Source of the DNA: Myotis daubentonii
Lineage: Eukaryota > Chordata > Mammalia > Chiroptera > Vespertilionidae
Reading direction: 5' to 3'
DNA: 64,000 bases
Assembly: GCF_963259705.1 (NCBI RefSeq)
Contig: NC_081840.1
Coordinates: 101,842,626 to 101,906,625 of the forward strand
A program made the translations under genes and the position numbers. Shown here piece after piece: positions 21,680 to 32,876 of the stretch (the first letter of the stretch is position 1; every line of letters begins with the position of its first letter). The notes beneath the pieces were generated by a model, which saw only the letters and a list, made by a program, of their open reading frames with translations, searched no databases and was not told the origin of the DNA.

Positions 21680-24600
21680 CATAGGGGTGCATATGTGCTT
21701 TCTGATTGGTATTTCTAGTTTCTTGAGGTATAGTCCTATAAGTGGGATCACTGGGTCAAATGGGAATTCCATTTTTAACATTTTGAGGACACTCCATACT
21801 GTCTTCCACAGTGGCTGCATCAGTCTGCATTCCCACCATCAGTGCGCGAGGGTTCTTTTTCCTCCACATACTCCCCAGCACTTGTCCTTTATTGATTTGT
21901 TGATGATAGCCATTCTGACAGGGGTGAGATGGTACCTCATTGCTGTTTGGATTTGTCTCTCTCAGATGATTGGTGACTTTGAGCATGTTTTCATATGTCT
22001 AGCAGCCTTCTGCATGTGCTCTTTCAAAAAATGTCTATCTAGGTCCTTTGCCAATATTTTTATTGGATTGTTTATCTTCCTTTTGTTAAATTATATGAGT
22101 TCCCTATAAATTTTGGAGATTAAACCCTTACCTAAAATAGCATTGCCAATATGTTCTCCCATGCAGTGGGCTTTCTTGTTTTGTTGATGGTTTCTTTTGC
22201 TGTGCAGAAGCTTTTTATTTTGATGTAGTCCCATTTGTTTATTTTCTCCTTACTTTCCATTGCCCTAAGAGCTGTATTGGTAACGTTATTGCTACGATAT
22301 CTGACTGATATTTTGCTGCTTGTGGATTCCTCTAAGATTTTTATGGTTTCCTGTCTTACATTTAAGTCCTTCATCTGTTTTGTGTTTGTTTTTCCGTATG
22401 GTAGAAGTTGGTGGTCTATTTTCATTTTTTTTTTTGTTTTTTGCATGTATCTGACTAAATTTCCCAGCACCATTTATTGAAGAGACTGTGTTGACTCCAT
22501 TGTATGCTCTTGTCTCCTTTGTCAAATGTAAATTGAGCCTAATGGCTTGGGTTGATTTCTGGGATCTCTGTTCTGTTCCATTGGTCTATATGTCTGTTAT
22601 TTTGCCAGTACCAGGCAGTTTTGAGAACCATGGCTTGTTAATATAGCTTGATATCTGGTATTGTGATCCCTCCAACTTTGTTCTTCTTTCTCAGGATTGC
22701 CGTGGCTGTTCAGGGTCTTTTTTTTTTTATTCCAGATGCATTTTTGGAGAGTTTGTTCTAGAGCTTTGAAATATGCCATTGGTATATTTAAATGGGGATT
22801 GCTTTGAATCTGTAGATTGCTTTGGGTATTATGGACATTTTAATGATGTTGATTCTACCAATCCGTGAGCATGGTATGTTTGCCCATTTTTTTATGTCTT
22901 CCTGTATCTCCTATTCCATTGTCCTATAGTTTTCTGAGTATAGGCCCTTTACCTCCTTCGTTTAGTTTATTCCTAGGTATCTTAATTTTCTGAGTGCGGT
23001 TTTAAATGGCATTGTGTTTTTAGTTTCTCTTTCTGTGAGTTCATTATTGGTGTATAAAAAAGCTATAGATTTCTGGGTGTTAATTTTTGTATACTGCTAC
23101 ATTGCCGAATTCATTGATTAGGTCTAGTAGATTTTTGATGGAGTCTTTGTGGTTTTCTATGTATAGTACCATGTCATCTGCTAATAATGACAGTTTTACT
23201 TCTTCTTTTCCAAATTGGATGCAATTTTTTTCTTCTTCTTGTCTGATTAATATAGCTAGCACTTCCAGAACTATGTTGAACAGGAGTGGTGAAAGTGGGC
23301 ATCCCTGTCCTGTTCTTGTTCTTAGAGGAAATGAACTTAGTTTTTGCCCATTGAGTATGATGTTGGCTGTCGGTTTGTCACATAAGGCTTTTATTATGTT
23401 GAGGTATGATCCTTCTCTTCCCACTTTGCTGAGAGGTTTTATCAAGAAAGGGTGTCGAATTTTGTCAAATCCTTTTTCTGCATCAATTGTTATGATTATG
23501 TGATTTTTGTCTCTCAATTTCTTTATGGGATGAATCATATTTATTGATTTGTGGATATTTTACCATCCTTGCATCCACCTAATAAAACCCACTTGATCAT
23601 GGTGTATGATATTTCTAATGTAATGCTAGATCTGATTTGCTAGAATTTTGTTGAGGAGTTTAGCACCTATGTTCATCAAGAATATTGGCCTATAGATCTC
23701 TTTTTTGTGTGGTGTCTTTATCTGGCTTTGGAATAGGGTAATGCTGGCTTCATAAAATGAGGTTATATGTGTGCCTGCCTCTTGAATATTTTGGAATAGT
23801 CTGAGGAGGATTGGTGTTAGTTTTTCTTTGAATGCTTGGTAGAACTCCCCTGTAAAGCCATCTGATCCAGGACTTTCGTTTACTGGAAGATTTTTGATCA
23901 CTGCTTCAATTTCTTTGGGAGTTATTGGCATATTCCAGTTTTTGATTCTTCCTGATTGAGTTTTGGGAGCTTTTTCAAAAAATATGTCCATTTCATCTGG
24001 GTAGTCCATTTTGTTGGAACAGAGTTGTTTCTAGTACTTTTTCATAATCTTTGGATTTCTGTGAGGTCAGTTGTTACTTCATCTGTTTCATTTCTGATTT
24101 TGTTTACTTGGGTCTGCTCTCTCTGCATCTTGGTGAGCTTGGCTAGAAGTGCATCAATCTTGTTTAACCGTTCAAAGAACCAGCTCTCGGTTTTATTGAT
24201 CTTTTTTTGTTTGGATTTTGTTTGTTTGGTCTTTATGCAGTTTATTTCCACTCTAATCTGTATTATTTCCTTCCTTCTGCTTACTCAGGGCTTTTCTTGT
24301 TGCTCCCTTTCTAATTCTTTGAGATGTAAGGTCAGGTAATTTATTACCATTTTTTAATTATATATTTAATTATTTTTTTGAGGTAAGCCTGTGGAATGAT
24401 GAACTTCCCTCTCACGACTGCTTTCACTGTGTCACATGGATTTTTGGATTGTTGTGTTTTCATTGTCAGTTCTTACCAGGATGCTTTTTCTTTCTTTTTT
24501 GATCTCTATGGTAACCCAATCATTGTTTATAAGCATGCTATTTAGCCTCCAGGTGTTTGATTTTTTTTCTCATTGTTTTTATTGTAGTTGGTTTCTAATT

Positions 24601-25298
24601 TTATGCCATTGTGATCTGAGAAGATGCTTGATATCATTCTATCTTCTTGAATTTGGAGAGACTTTGCCTGTGACCCAATATGTGGTCTAACTTTGAAAAT
24701 GCCCTGTGTGCACTTGAGAAGAAAGTCTACTCCATGGCTTTGGGGTGAACTGTTCCTAAGACGTCAATTAATTCCATCTGATCTAGTGAGTCATTTAGGA
24801 ATAATGTTTCTTTGCTGATTTTTTGTTTAGAGGATTTATCCAGTGGTGTCAAGGGGGTATTAAAGTCCTCTCTTATGACTATATTGCCATCAATCTCTCC
24901 CTTGATACCTTCCAGAACTTCTTTTATGTATTTGAGTCCTCCTGTATTGGGTGCATATATGTTTACCAGAGTTATATCTTCTTGTTGAATTGCTCCCTTT
25001 AGCATTATGAAGTGGCCTTCCTTATCTCTTATTATGGCCTTTATTTTGAGGTCTAATTTGTCAGAGAGAAGTATTGCTACCCCACTTTTTTTTTTTCAGT
25101 TCGGTTCGCCTGAAAATGTTTTTTTCCATCCTTCACTTTCAGTCTGTGTGAGTCCTTTGTTGTAAGGTGGGTCTCCTGTAGGCAGTAGATATATGGGTCA
25201 TGCTTTCTTATCCATTCAGCTACCCTATGTTTTTTGATTGGGGCATTTAATCCATTTTTATTTAAAGTTATTATTGATAGGTACTTGTTTGTGGCCAT
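21570..25298 (-). pseudogene. L1-c ORF2, broken
   Basis: Starts at 25,298 with MATNKYLSIITLNKNGLNAP and the endonuclease motif CLQETHL. 25,005-24,727 continues the endonuclease (VNIYAPN, then a degraded catalytic stretch). 24,009-23,626 and 23,538-23,080 form the reverse transcriptase with [18 protein letters not shown] and the active site [11 protein letters not shown] (ADD retained). 22,473-21,570 is the C-terminal part. Many frameshifts and stops separate the pieces, and the LTR removes continuity with the last residues at about 20,700-20,560. Confidence 0.85.
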
Positions 25299-25329
25299 TT
25301 TTACCCTTTATGTCTGTGTTCCTTCTTCC

Positions 25330-25590
25330 CTTCCTATTTCTTCTTTTTACAGCGGATGCTTTAGCATTTCTTGCATTGCCAGTTTGGTGGTAATAAACTC
25401 CCTTAGTCCTTTATTGTCTGTGAAGCTCTTGATTTCACCGTCAATTTTGATTGATAGCCTTGCTGGGTATAGTGTTCTTGGATTCAGACCCTGCTTTGCA
25501 TGACTTTGTATATTTCATTCCATTCCCTTCTGGACTGATATGTTTCTCTTGAGTAGTCAATTGATAGTCTGATGGGAGATCCCTTTCTGT
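25330..25590 (-). pseudogene. L1-c ORF1, C-terminal remnant joined to 5'UTR
   Basis: The minus strand encodes a diverged ORF1 C-terminal domain (lines corresponding to 'gcctttagtcctttattg' and 'tgctgggtatagtgttcttgg'). At about 25,590 it passes directly into 5'UTR sequence ('cccaattaatactgggttgg'), so the coiled coil and most of the RRM are missing. The same junction is present at about 56,425 in the other copy, so it predates their duplication. Confidence 0.65.
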
Positions 25591-26604
25591 CCCAATTAAT
25601 ACTGGGTTGGAGGGACGGGCTGACCCAGAGCAGGCTTCCTGCTCATCTCTCCTGATTCTGTTCCCCAGTTTCCACAAATTCACCTTCCCCTGCTGTCTCG
25701 GGGACCTTTTTTAATTGGAGGATCCTATGTACTGGGATTAGCAAGCAAAAGCAAGGAAGTCAAAAAGACAAAGCAACCACACTGCCTCACGACTTTCTTC
25801 CCCCAGCACTGCGTGGCTGTTAATGAACTTCAGGCTGCCTTTCTTGGCAACTCTCCCATGGCTATGGGCTTAGATCTAGAGTCCCTCACTGCCAGCAGCC
25901 CTATGGACCCTCTTCCACATCTGAGGGCTACATTGATCCCCATGGCCCAGGAACTGGTGCAGTGCAGTCTCCCTCTGGCATTCTAGTTCTGGCTGTTTGT
26001 GTTTCTCCCCGCAGCCCGGATCCCAGATTCCACCACTCTCCAGGTGACCTCTGACTTTTCAGTCCATGGATTGCCTCACCAGCTGTGTTTTATTCACCAA
26101 TTCTTCATGGTTGTTATTTAATTCAGCTGTTCCTTGTATTTGCTCTGTGAGAAGGTGCAGGACCCATTCGAGTGTTCAGCCGCCACCTTGTCTCCCACTA
26201 GACAAATTTTGGCACCCACGATTAGGGAGGCTAGAGTCTCGGTGATCGTGGGTTCCCACATGAGGCAACTGGTCCCTGGGCATTGTGGCTTTAGGGTCCC
26301 GGGAGGTATCCAAGGTCTTCCTGGGTGAAGGTAAGGCTAGGTTTCTGATCAGAGCTGGTCTCCCTTTTAAGATGGTACGGGCTCTGAGGCAGAGTGGGCT
26401 GCTGCAGGAGAAATTTCAGCAGTAGTAGAGGCTGCCCAGCCAGGATAGCCTGGTCCGCCAGTCCCCAACAGTCCTGCAGAATATAACTGTCCCTCACTCA
26501 CAAAGACAGACACTCCCTGCATGTCCACGCAATCTCCTTTTGCTCTCCAATTCATACACTATTTTGCTGAATTCACTCCCATTAGCTGCCATCTTGGATC
26601 CACT

Positions 26605-27115
26605 GTAGCTATAGCATTTGAAATGTGCTTCTCATATAATAAAACTGAAATTACTCAGAATTACTCATCTTCACACATGTGCTTCAGAAGGGATGTAGTG
26701 AAGGCTGGTGTGAAACACCATTAATCTCAATGCCCTTCCCCTCAGAACTCTTGGGTGACCAGATGCCTGGTCAATTTATGGCAATATATTGAAAAGATTC
26801 TCTTTTCTGAATGGTAGGTCTTAACAGTGGGCCAAAATACTTAGAAAATTGTGGTATAAGTACATGTGCTGTCAAGTGGGCATTGTTGTTCTCATCATAG
26901 AGCACAGACAGAGGAAATTGAATATCAATGTGAAGGGTGCTAGGATTTTTAGAATGGCAAATGAGCACTGGGTTTAATATAATCTCACCAGTTGCATGAA
27001 ATCTTCATGATTTCGTCAGCCTGTTGTTTGAAACACTGGAGGCAGCCACTGACTTTTCCTACCTGGCTATGCAAGTTCCTATTGCCGTTTTATTCAAAAG
27101 GGATGTTGTCAAACT
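26605..27115 (-). mobile_element. Tigger1 fragment, beta1, part right of the L1
   Basis: Continues the Tigger1 after the target duplication ('gaaatgtgcttctcatataa', 'gaatggcaaatgagcactgg') and matches 9,365-9,850 of alpha1. It breaks off near 27,115, where the module enters unrelated AT-rich DNA. Confidence 0.85.
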
Positions 27116-28183
27116 TACGTTACCAGAAGATTATATACCATTATTATTATTCTGAAACACTGTTAGACTACTTATCCATTCAAAGTGTCAAAAGGGAATT
27201 AAATACAAACATGGGATAGTAAAATTTCAGTTCCCACAATTAAGAAAATGTCTGTAAGTAATCAAGTACTTGATTACTTTAACATAATATATAACAATTT
27301 TAATAATGAATAGAATTTTTGCTTGTTGGGCAAATACGGGAAAGATATTTTCCATTTTAGCAGACTGGTAAAGGACTAAACAAATTCTGTACTAGCTTAC
27401 TTCAGATTTATTAATCTAATTACATTTATAAATTCAGATTATTCAGATTACCTATAGTTTTCCTTTTAAGATTTTTCTTTACAATCTTTCTACAACATTC
27501 ACAAACCCTGTTACCCATTTGGGAAAAAAAAAACACCAAAAAAAACACAACAAAACAAACAGCTTTAGAACAATTCAATTTCATGTTTTCTTCAAAATCT
27601 ATTACCACACTTCATGCCACATATTACCAAAACCACATAATTTCTTTCCAATTTTTTAGATTCCTTAACTCTTAAAACCTTAATTTTAAGTGACAAGTAA
27701 TAAATATGTCTCAGAGTTGCAATACACTCACAGTTTAAGAGCTATATTTCAAATAAAGTAGAAGACATATTTATTAACAGATTAAAATCTACCCCCTTGA
27801 TTCTCTGTAATAAGAAGCCAAAAGTAGGCCAAGTCAGATTAATTAATATTTTAAGTATCCTGTTATTTCAAAATACCTAGATATTTAAAAAATGTTAATG
27901 TTTAACCCAGAAGAACTCCAAAGTTTTAAGATACCAAATACTTTACTATTTTCTTTTTCTTCAGAAAGAGGGAGTGGCCCTCCAGTGCCACTTCTTCAGC
28001 ATGCCCTCTAGGAGAAAAACTTGGGGAGTTTAAAGGTTTATTTTGCACAATTTTCTTTCTGAATAGAATGGAGCAACATGAAATCTTGCATATTAGAAGA
28101 GATCTTATCCTATTTCAAAACAGAAATAAAAGCAACCCCTAAAGTAAATAAATGAGCACTTCCAAAAGGATGGACTGAGACAT
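27116..28183. other. Beta module, AT-rich sequence without recognised gene
   Basis: Near-identical to 40,793-41,510 (second part) and 57,960-59,010. It contains A-rich and ATTATT patches and no convincing ORF; 27,456 marks the point where the beta2 copy begins. Confidence 0.6.
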
Positions 28184-28197
28184 TAGCCTTAGAATCT

Positions 28198-28644
28198 GTC
28201 TTTCTTTCTTTCTTTTTTTTTCTAACAGAGGTCAGGTTTTATTGACTGTGTTACATAAAGAGCCAGTTTAGTCAAAAAGACCAAAGCCCATGTCATCATC
28301 AGACTCCTTAGGTTCTTCTTTCTTTGCTTCCACTTTCTTCCCCTCAGCTGGGGTAGCAGGAGAGGAGGGTGCAGGACCTCCTGCTGGTGCAGCACTTGCT
28401 GCAGGGGCAGGTCCACCAGCCCCTACATTGCAGATGAGACTCCCAATATTAACATTGCCCAGAGCCTTTGCAAACAAGACTGGCCAGAAGGTCCACATTT
28501 TACACCAGCTGCTTTCATGAGGGCATTTATCTTATCCTCCATCAGGGCCCCCAGTAGATGCAGGTGAGCTCTGAGTCTGAGGCCATGGTGAGGGTGAGTG
28601 CTGGGTGAGCGCTGCCAGAGTGGTACTAGTCTCCAGATGAAGTC
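28198..28644 (-). pseudogene. RPLP1: Processed pseudogene of RPLP1 (60S acidic ribosomal protein P1), beta1
   Basis: RPLP1 is a stalk protein of the large ribosomal subunit. On the minus strand the coding match runs from ATG at 28,586 to the stop at 28,270. It contains [20 protein letters not shown], the Ala/Pro hinge and the acidic tail [12 protein letters not shown], which is the P-protein C-terminus. It lacks introns, ends in a T-rich (poly A) stretch at 28,201-28,221, and is flanked by tagccttagaatct at 28,184-28,197 and 28,645-28,658, so it is a retrocopy. A deletion and frame changes near 28,500-28,560 remove part of the N-terminal domain. Copies are in beta2 and beta3. Confidence 0.92.
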
Positions 28645-28658
28645 TAGCCTTAGAATCT

Positions 28659-29069
28659 TATCTCACGCTAACGCAGCCCAGCACATGACCTGTGCTCTGA
28701 GTGGACAAAGCCCAAATAGCAGAGACAGAGGATCTCCTGTTTTCATAAAATGGTGAGGAGTGAACTAAGTCCCCAAAAGATAAGAGAGCAAGCAAAGACC
28801 ATCTGTAACCAAACTTACATTACAGACAGAAAACTCTCACTAGCTAATCATTTGGGGCAACTGATGCCTTGAGAGGAAGAGCAGGGAGGTACCCAAGATT
28901 AAAAACTCTCAGTAGCTGCTGGGAAGTACCTGCAATCCCTACCATGGGTTCAGCTGGCCATTAGCAGCTAGGGCCCTCAGCAAAGTGGGAGATGACACAT
29001 CTTTAAACAAATCAATCCCAAGAATAAAGAGACACAAAATAACATTCAGCAGAGACACTCATATAAATA
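28659..29069. other. Beta module sequence without recognised gene
   Basis: About 410 bp of ordinary composition, near-identical to 59,480-59,893. It was deleted in beta2. I see no repeat family or coding signal. Confidence 0.5.
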
Positions 29070-29527
29070 TTAGATGTCCAGTGCACGGAATTCGTGCATG
29101 GGGAGTGGGAAGGCGCTCCCTCAGCTGGCCTGCACCCTCTCACAATCCTGGACTGCTAGCTCCTTAACGCTGGCCTGCCTGTCTGCCTGATCACCCCTAA
29201 CCACTCGCCTGCCTGCTTGGTCACCATAATCACTGGCTTGCCTGCCTGATCGCCCCTAACACCCTCTGCCTGGCTGTCTGATCACCCTTAAATGCCTCTA
29301 CCTACCTGCCTGATCACCCGCAAGGACTGTACTGGCTTGGCTGATCCCCCTGAACTGCTCAACTGACTGCCTTATCACCGAACCACACTGTCTGCCTGCT
29401 TGATTGCCCCTAACCGCCACTGCCTCGGCCCCCGCCACTGTGATTTTGTCCAGAAGGACGACCAGATTGATGTCAATGCCATTTGGCTATCCGGTCAAAT
29501 TAGCATATTATGCCTTTTTATTATAGA
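29070..29527 (-). mobile_element. HeliBat-type Helitron, non-autonomous, 458 bp
   Basis: Read on the minus strand it starts TCTATAATAAAAAGGC after an A and ends CTAA before a T (plus-strand TTAG at 29,070-29,073). The 3' hairpin is at 29,081-29,098 (GTGCACGGAATTCGTGCA). The interior is the GGTGATCAGGCAGGCAGGC-type minisatellite, about 12 imperfect units. It has no coding capacity. Its twin is at 59,894-60,352; the beta2 copy was deleted. Confidence 0.88.
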
Positions 29528-30021
29528 TTTATAGGCATGCAAAACCCACAGACAAGAGCTTCACACCATTTCCCTTGTCTGCCCAGCCACTGAAACCTCA
29601 GAATGCCCTGCATTTAAGAGAAATACATTGAAGCAGAGCCGTGTCTCTTGTCCAAAAGCGGGTCAGGCTATGTGCTTGCAGATTATGTGAGGACCACTGG
29701 AGGTTTCTTGCCACCTGGAGCTGATCCGGCTCCACAAGACAAGAGGCAGTAAATGCCTCCCTTGCTATACTCAATAAATGCACCCAATGCCTTACAAAAG
29801 CCCAGGTGAGAGACAGCAAATGCCTCTCCTGTCATACAAAAATGCTTGATTCAACTTAGGTCTTAGCTGAGTTGATGCGGATTGCTGGGGTTGTGGTTGG
29901 GACATGAAACAGGAAAATTCCTGGCAGCACTGGCAATAAAAGTTCCAGACCCCAGCCCCAGAAACCCCCAATCCAGGCAGCAAGTGGCATCCCTGGTGGT
30001 CATATCTGGGTCACCAGATTA
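29528..30021 (-). mobile_element. ERV leader/internal remnant next to LTR2
   Basis: Lies downstream of LTR2 on the minus strand. Just after the LTR end there is TGGTGACCCAGAT, placed like a primer-binding site. No gag, pol or env reading frame is recognisable, and a few hundred bases are left. Assignment as retroviral leader is an inference from position. Confidence 0.4.
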
Positions 30022-30494
30022 TGAAACCAGACAAATAATGGGTCCAAATTAACTGTCACTACTTGAGCCAGTTAAGCAGAGGCATCTATGAAGGGTGGAA
30101 TCATATATGAGTGTTTATTCCAATAATGCTGGCAGTATTTAAGAGCAGCAGGTCATCCCAAAAAATCTGCTCTGAAATCCCCTCTCTCCCTGCATAAACC
30201 AGCTGCTTATATTGGGTAGGACAAAGATTACATGGGGAAGTAGGCAAAATAAGTTAAGGATGAGCATAATGGTTAAAGATTACAGGCAATGTGTGCTGGG
30301 GGTGGGCTCCTCAGGGTCTCCATTGTTTGGGCAACAAGATTGTTAATCTTGCTATGATAATAGGCAGTTCTTATCCCCCAGATCCCAGCCAGATCAGAAT
30401 CTGATTTCTTTAATCAGAGGAAAACAGTCATGGTTAGCAGAGCATGATTATATTTCTTATAGCTAGCCCCAATATTCTATATATGTCCTTAACA
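30022..30494 (-). mobile_element. ERV LTR (type LTR2), 473 bp
   Basis: On the minus strand it begins TGTTAAGGACATATATAG and ends TTGTCTGGTTTCA (TG...CA). A TATA-like AATATAAGC lies near 30,210. The polyadenylation signal AATAAA is at about 30,116, where expected for R. Copy in beta3 at 60,847-61,319. The family was not identified; ERV1-like is my guess. Confidence 0.65.
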
Positions 30495-30512
30495 GATTCT
30501 CTCACCAATAGA

Positions 30513-31164
30513 TGTTAACAGAGGAATCAAATTTCTGTCACCCACGGGAGTCAGATTTTTGGTGTACCACTGAATATAGAATTTTGAGAAGCCACAGGGC
30601 ATAATGAAATGTGATGATAGGCTTTATTGCGTGGAGTTACATTCCTCCAGTTGTTAAGTACCATCCCCCTTAAGCCAGTCCTGAAAGAGGGGCAGCTGTG
30701 GGCTCCAGGAGAGCTAAAAACAAGGCCAGATCCCAGAGCTTCCAATCCATGTTGCAGCCAGGTGTAGATCAGCATCCAAGCTAATTAAAGTTCATTAATT
30801 CATTGTGTGTAGGTCCACATGGCCATGAGTCACTGGCCAAGGGGCGAGCATCCTGTTCCACAGAAGAGACAGGAACCCAGTGAGCTCATCTGATTCAAAG
30901 CTTAAATATTCAGGTTTGACCCACTTGCAGTGACCATGCCCATTCTGGCCAGCTGTGATGGGCAGCAAAGCACCTTCCTATGGCAACCAGACCTATTGGC
31001 CATGCCTCGAACCTGCCTTTGCCCGGTCCTTGCCCATCAATCAGCGGGGAACAGACTCAGAAAGTATTAAATGCTGCTTTTAGGCAGAACTTTATAAACG
31101 GCATGCTTATATTATCTGGTCTCTCATTAAGTCCTTTACTCTTAAATTATCAATAGGTTATTTC
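30513..31164 (-). mobile_element. ERV LTR (type LTR1), about 650 bp, inserted in Tigger1
   Basis: The plus strand begins TGTTAACAGAGG and ends near GGTTATTTCA. AATAAA (minus) lies at 30,622-30,627, and the CCAAT-like stretch with 'ggcaaccagacctattggcc' lies in U3. It sits between the Tigger1 body and its end, as in alpha1 at 10,548-11,204, so it predates the alpha/beta split. The beta2 copy is truncated by a deletion. Confidence 0.6.
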
Positions 31165-31395
31165 AAAAGCATCAGTATGAGGCCCTCCAGAAAAATTACA
31201 ATGCAACAGCAAAGATAATTATGTACATATAACCATAACAACTGTAATACTAATGAAAATATTTGACATTTTGTGAATTCCAAAATGGATCTCAGATATG
31301 CAAATGCGGTTGGAAAGAGGGACCTAATTAATTGCTTGATGTAGGTTTGTGGAAAATGTTTATTTAGTAAAAAATGCAATATTTTCAAAGAAAAA
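31165..31395 (-). mobile_element. Tigger1 terminal fragment, beta1
   Basis: Matches the 5' end of Tigger1 in reverse: 'gatctcagatatgcaaatgc', 'ggttggaaagaggg', 'gcttgatgtaggtttgtgg', 'aaaaaatgcaatatttt'. It closes the Tigger1 that begins at 19,836, with the LTRs and beta-specific DNA between. Copies at 42,382-42,610 and 61,991-62,216. Confidence 0.8.
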
Positions 31396-31605
31396 AGAAG
31401 GTATGGTTAACATATTTCATCAAACACATAGTATCAACCAAGAGAGAAAAATTTATATTAAAAGAAAACAAATGCAAATTCTGGTGTGGAGATGTACAGT
31501 GAATTGAATTATGTGTGCACCTTGAAAAAGAAAAGTACCTCAAGTTTATTATTACACGGAGAAATTTTTTATCAACACCTTCCTTTAGTTAGGTGAATTC
31601 TTTCT

Positions 31606-31795
31606 ATAAGTACATTTATACCTGGATATATTTTGGGTTTGGTTGCAGAGCATTGCAATAGGTGACTATCAAAAAACAAGAAAACAAAACAACAAACATC
31701 AACAAAAACAAGCAACATGACATTTTGGGTTTCCAAGAATGTACAAAAGTGATAATTATACTATATTGTAGTATACCATGGTTATATTCATGGAC
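31606..31795 (-). mobile_element. Second Tigger1 fragment (3' terminal part), beta1
   Basis: 'tacctggatatattttggg', 'gcagagcattgcaatag' and 'actatattgtagtatacc' repeat the order seen at 8,452-8,580. The preceding 150 bp also align with 8,330-8,450, so this is a piece of an older duplication of the alpha exon/Tigger1 region and not an independent insertion. Confidence 0.7.
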
Positions 31796-32509
31796 TCACG
31801 CATTTTGCCAAAACAAGGATTCTAGTCTATGATATCTACATTTCCACCTGAATTCCATTTGCAATTGAATTATAATTATAATTATTATTATTACTATTAC
31901 TACCCAGAAAACTTACCCCAGTTGACCATGCAGAGTCACAATAGTTATAAGGTTTTTTCTGCAACATGCACTTTTTCAACTAAATTTCATTATAGTTTTT
32001 CTGTAATTTCGCCTATATAATGGTTTCCAAATCTGTCAAAATCACATAAATTCACAAATGTAAAGGGAAGCAATACCAGTGCTCACAATATTGCAATTTA
32101 CCCACATTTTTCCCAGCTACAAGGTCTAAGTGCTTTTAAGACTAAAGAGGGTGTAAGCTTTTCCTCTGTCCAGAAATTACCTGTTACTCTTTTCCAAAGC
32201 TAGCCAATGCTTAACAGTTTCATACCTATAGAATGAAAAAGAGGGTGAGGACATGGATATATTCATGGAGAAGTCTAAGAATTCCTGCCTCATAGGAAGG
32301 TTCTGTGACTAGGATGAGCATTGTTTGCAACCTGACTTCTGGATTAGTGTTTGGACTTGCACCACCTAAGATTACCCTTGCAATAGAAATGCGTGTGTGT
32401 GTTTTAAGTTATGTTATTATGATAAACTCTCTAAGATGATGGAAATTTGCAAAACAACGTGTAGGTTATGAGAAAAGACCCGTTAAAGAGTTATGATACA
32501 TCAGTTTGC

Positions 32510-32640
32510 GATTGAATTTTCTCATTAGTCGGATATGAGACCTTGGTCAAATCACTGAACATGAATAAGCCTCTATGCAATGAGGGTTATGTGTTGCCCT
32601 ATGTTTGTAAGGATTGTAAGGTATTTATTTCAGAAACAGA
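32510..32640 (+). mobile_element. MIR SINE fragment
   Basis: 'gagaccttggtcaaatcact', 'gaataagcctct' and 'gtaaggattgtaagg' follow the core order of MIR (tRNA-derived ancient SINE). Copies at about 43,735-43,845 and 63,350-63,450. Typical old divergence. Confidence 0.6.
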
Positions 32641-32710
32641 TACTTCTGTACAATGCATTTCCAGTGAAGGGAGCTGTAGTAACAAACACACTTATACACA
32701 TTAACTAACA

Positions 32711-32712
<2 letters not shown>

Positions 32713-32744
<32 letters not shown>
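32713..32744. repeat. (CA)n microsatellite, beta1
   Basis: About 15 CA units. Equivalent tracts in beta2 and beta3 are longer, at 43,933-43,972 and 63,545-63,579, so length varies among the copies. Confidence 0.9.
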
Positions 32745-32747
<3 letters not shown>

Positions 32748-32792
32748 TAATATTTGCCTTTCAAAACTAATTTTAAACTGCTTATTCTATAG

Positions 32793-32876
32793 AGACTGAT
32801 ACAGAACACTTACCCAGCAATTTTGGAAGAGGTATAATCAAGGGGGAAGCCAAGAAAAAAACAATGCACCATACTG
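32793..32876 (+). other. Candidate internal exon, beta1 copy (84 nt)
   Basis: Acceptor TTCTATAG, donor GTAAGAAC, 84 nt open in one frame (2 nt + 27 codons + 1 nt), giving TDTEHLPSNFGRGIIKGEAK followed by KKTMHHTG. It shares GIIKG, the phase and both splice borders with the alpha blocks. It is one codon shorter than those and kept in all three beta modules. Confidence 0.4.

Larger units (their letters stand above)
20254..26604 (-). mobile_element. LINE-1 copy L1-c in Tigger1, with 14-bp target duplication and an inserted solo LTR
   Basis: The target duplication is gtagctatagcatt at 20,240-20,253 and 26,605-26,618. The 5' end on the minus strand reads GTGGATCCAAGATGGCAGC, typical of L1 5'UTR starts. 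Order from right to left: 5'UTR (26,604-25,600), ORF1 C-terminal part only (25,590-25,330), ORF2 (25,298-21,570), 3'UTR and A-rich tail (20,740-20,254). A solo LTR interrupts the ORF2 C-terminal region at 20,751-21,679. Most of the ORF1 N-terminal half is absent. The same L1 insertion is present, recombined, at 50,928-57,443. Confidence 0.9.

Noticed and set aside
28290..28520. Plus-strand Ala/Ser/Gly-rich frames at 28,290, 41,620 and within beta3
   Set aside because: They are antisense shadows of the RPLP1 pseudogene.
29070..29527. Pro/Cys-rich frames suggesting a small secreted protein
   Set aside because: The block has complete Helitron ends and a minisatellite interior; the frames differ between the two copies.
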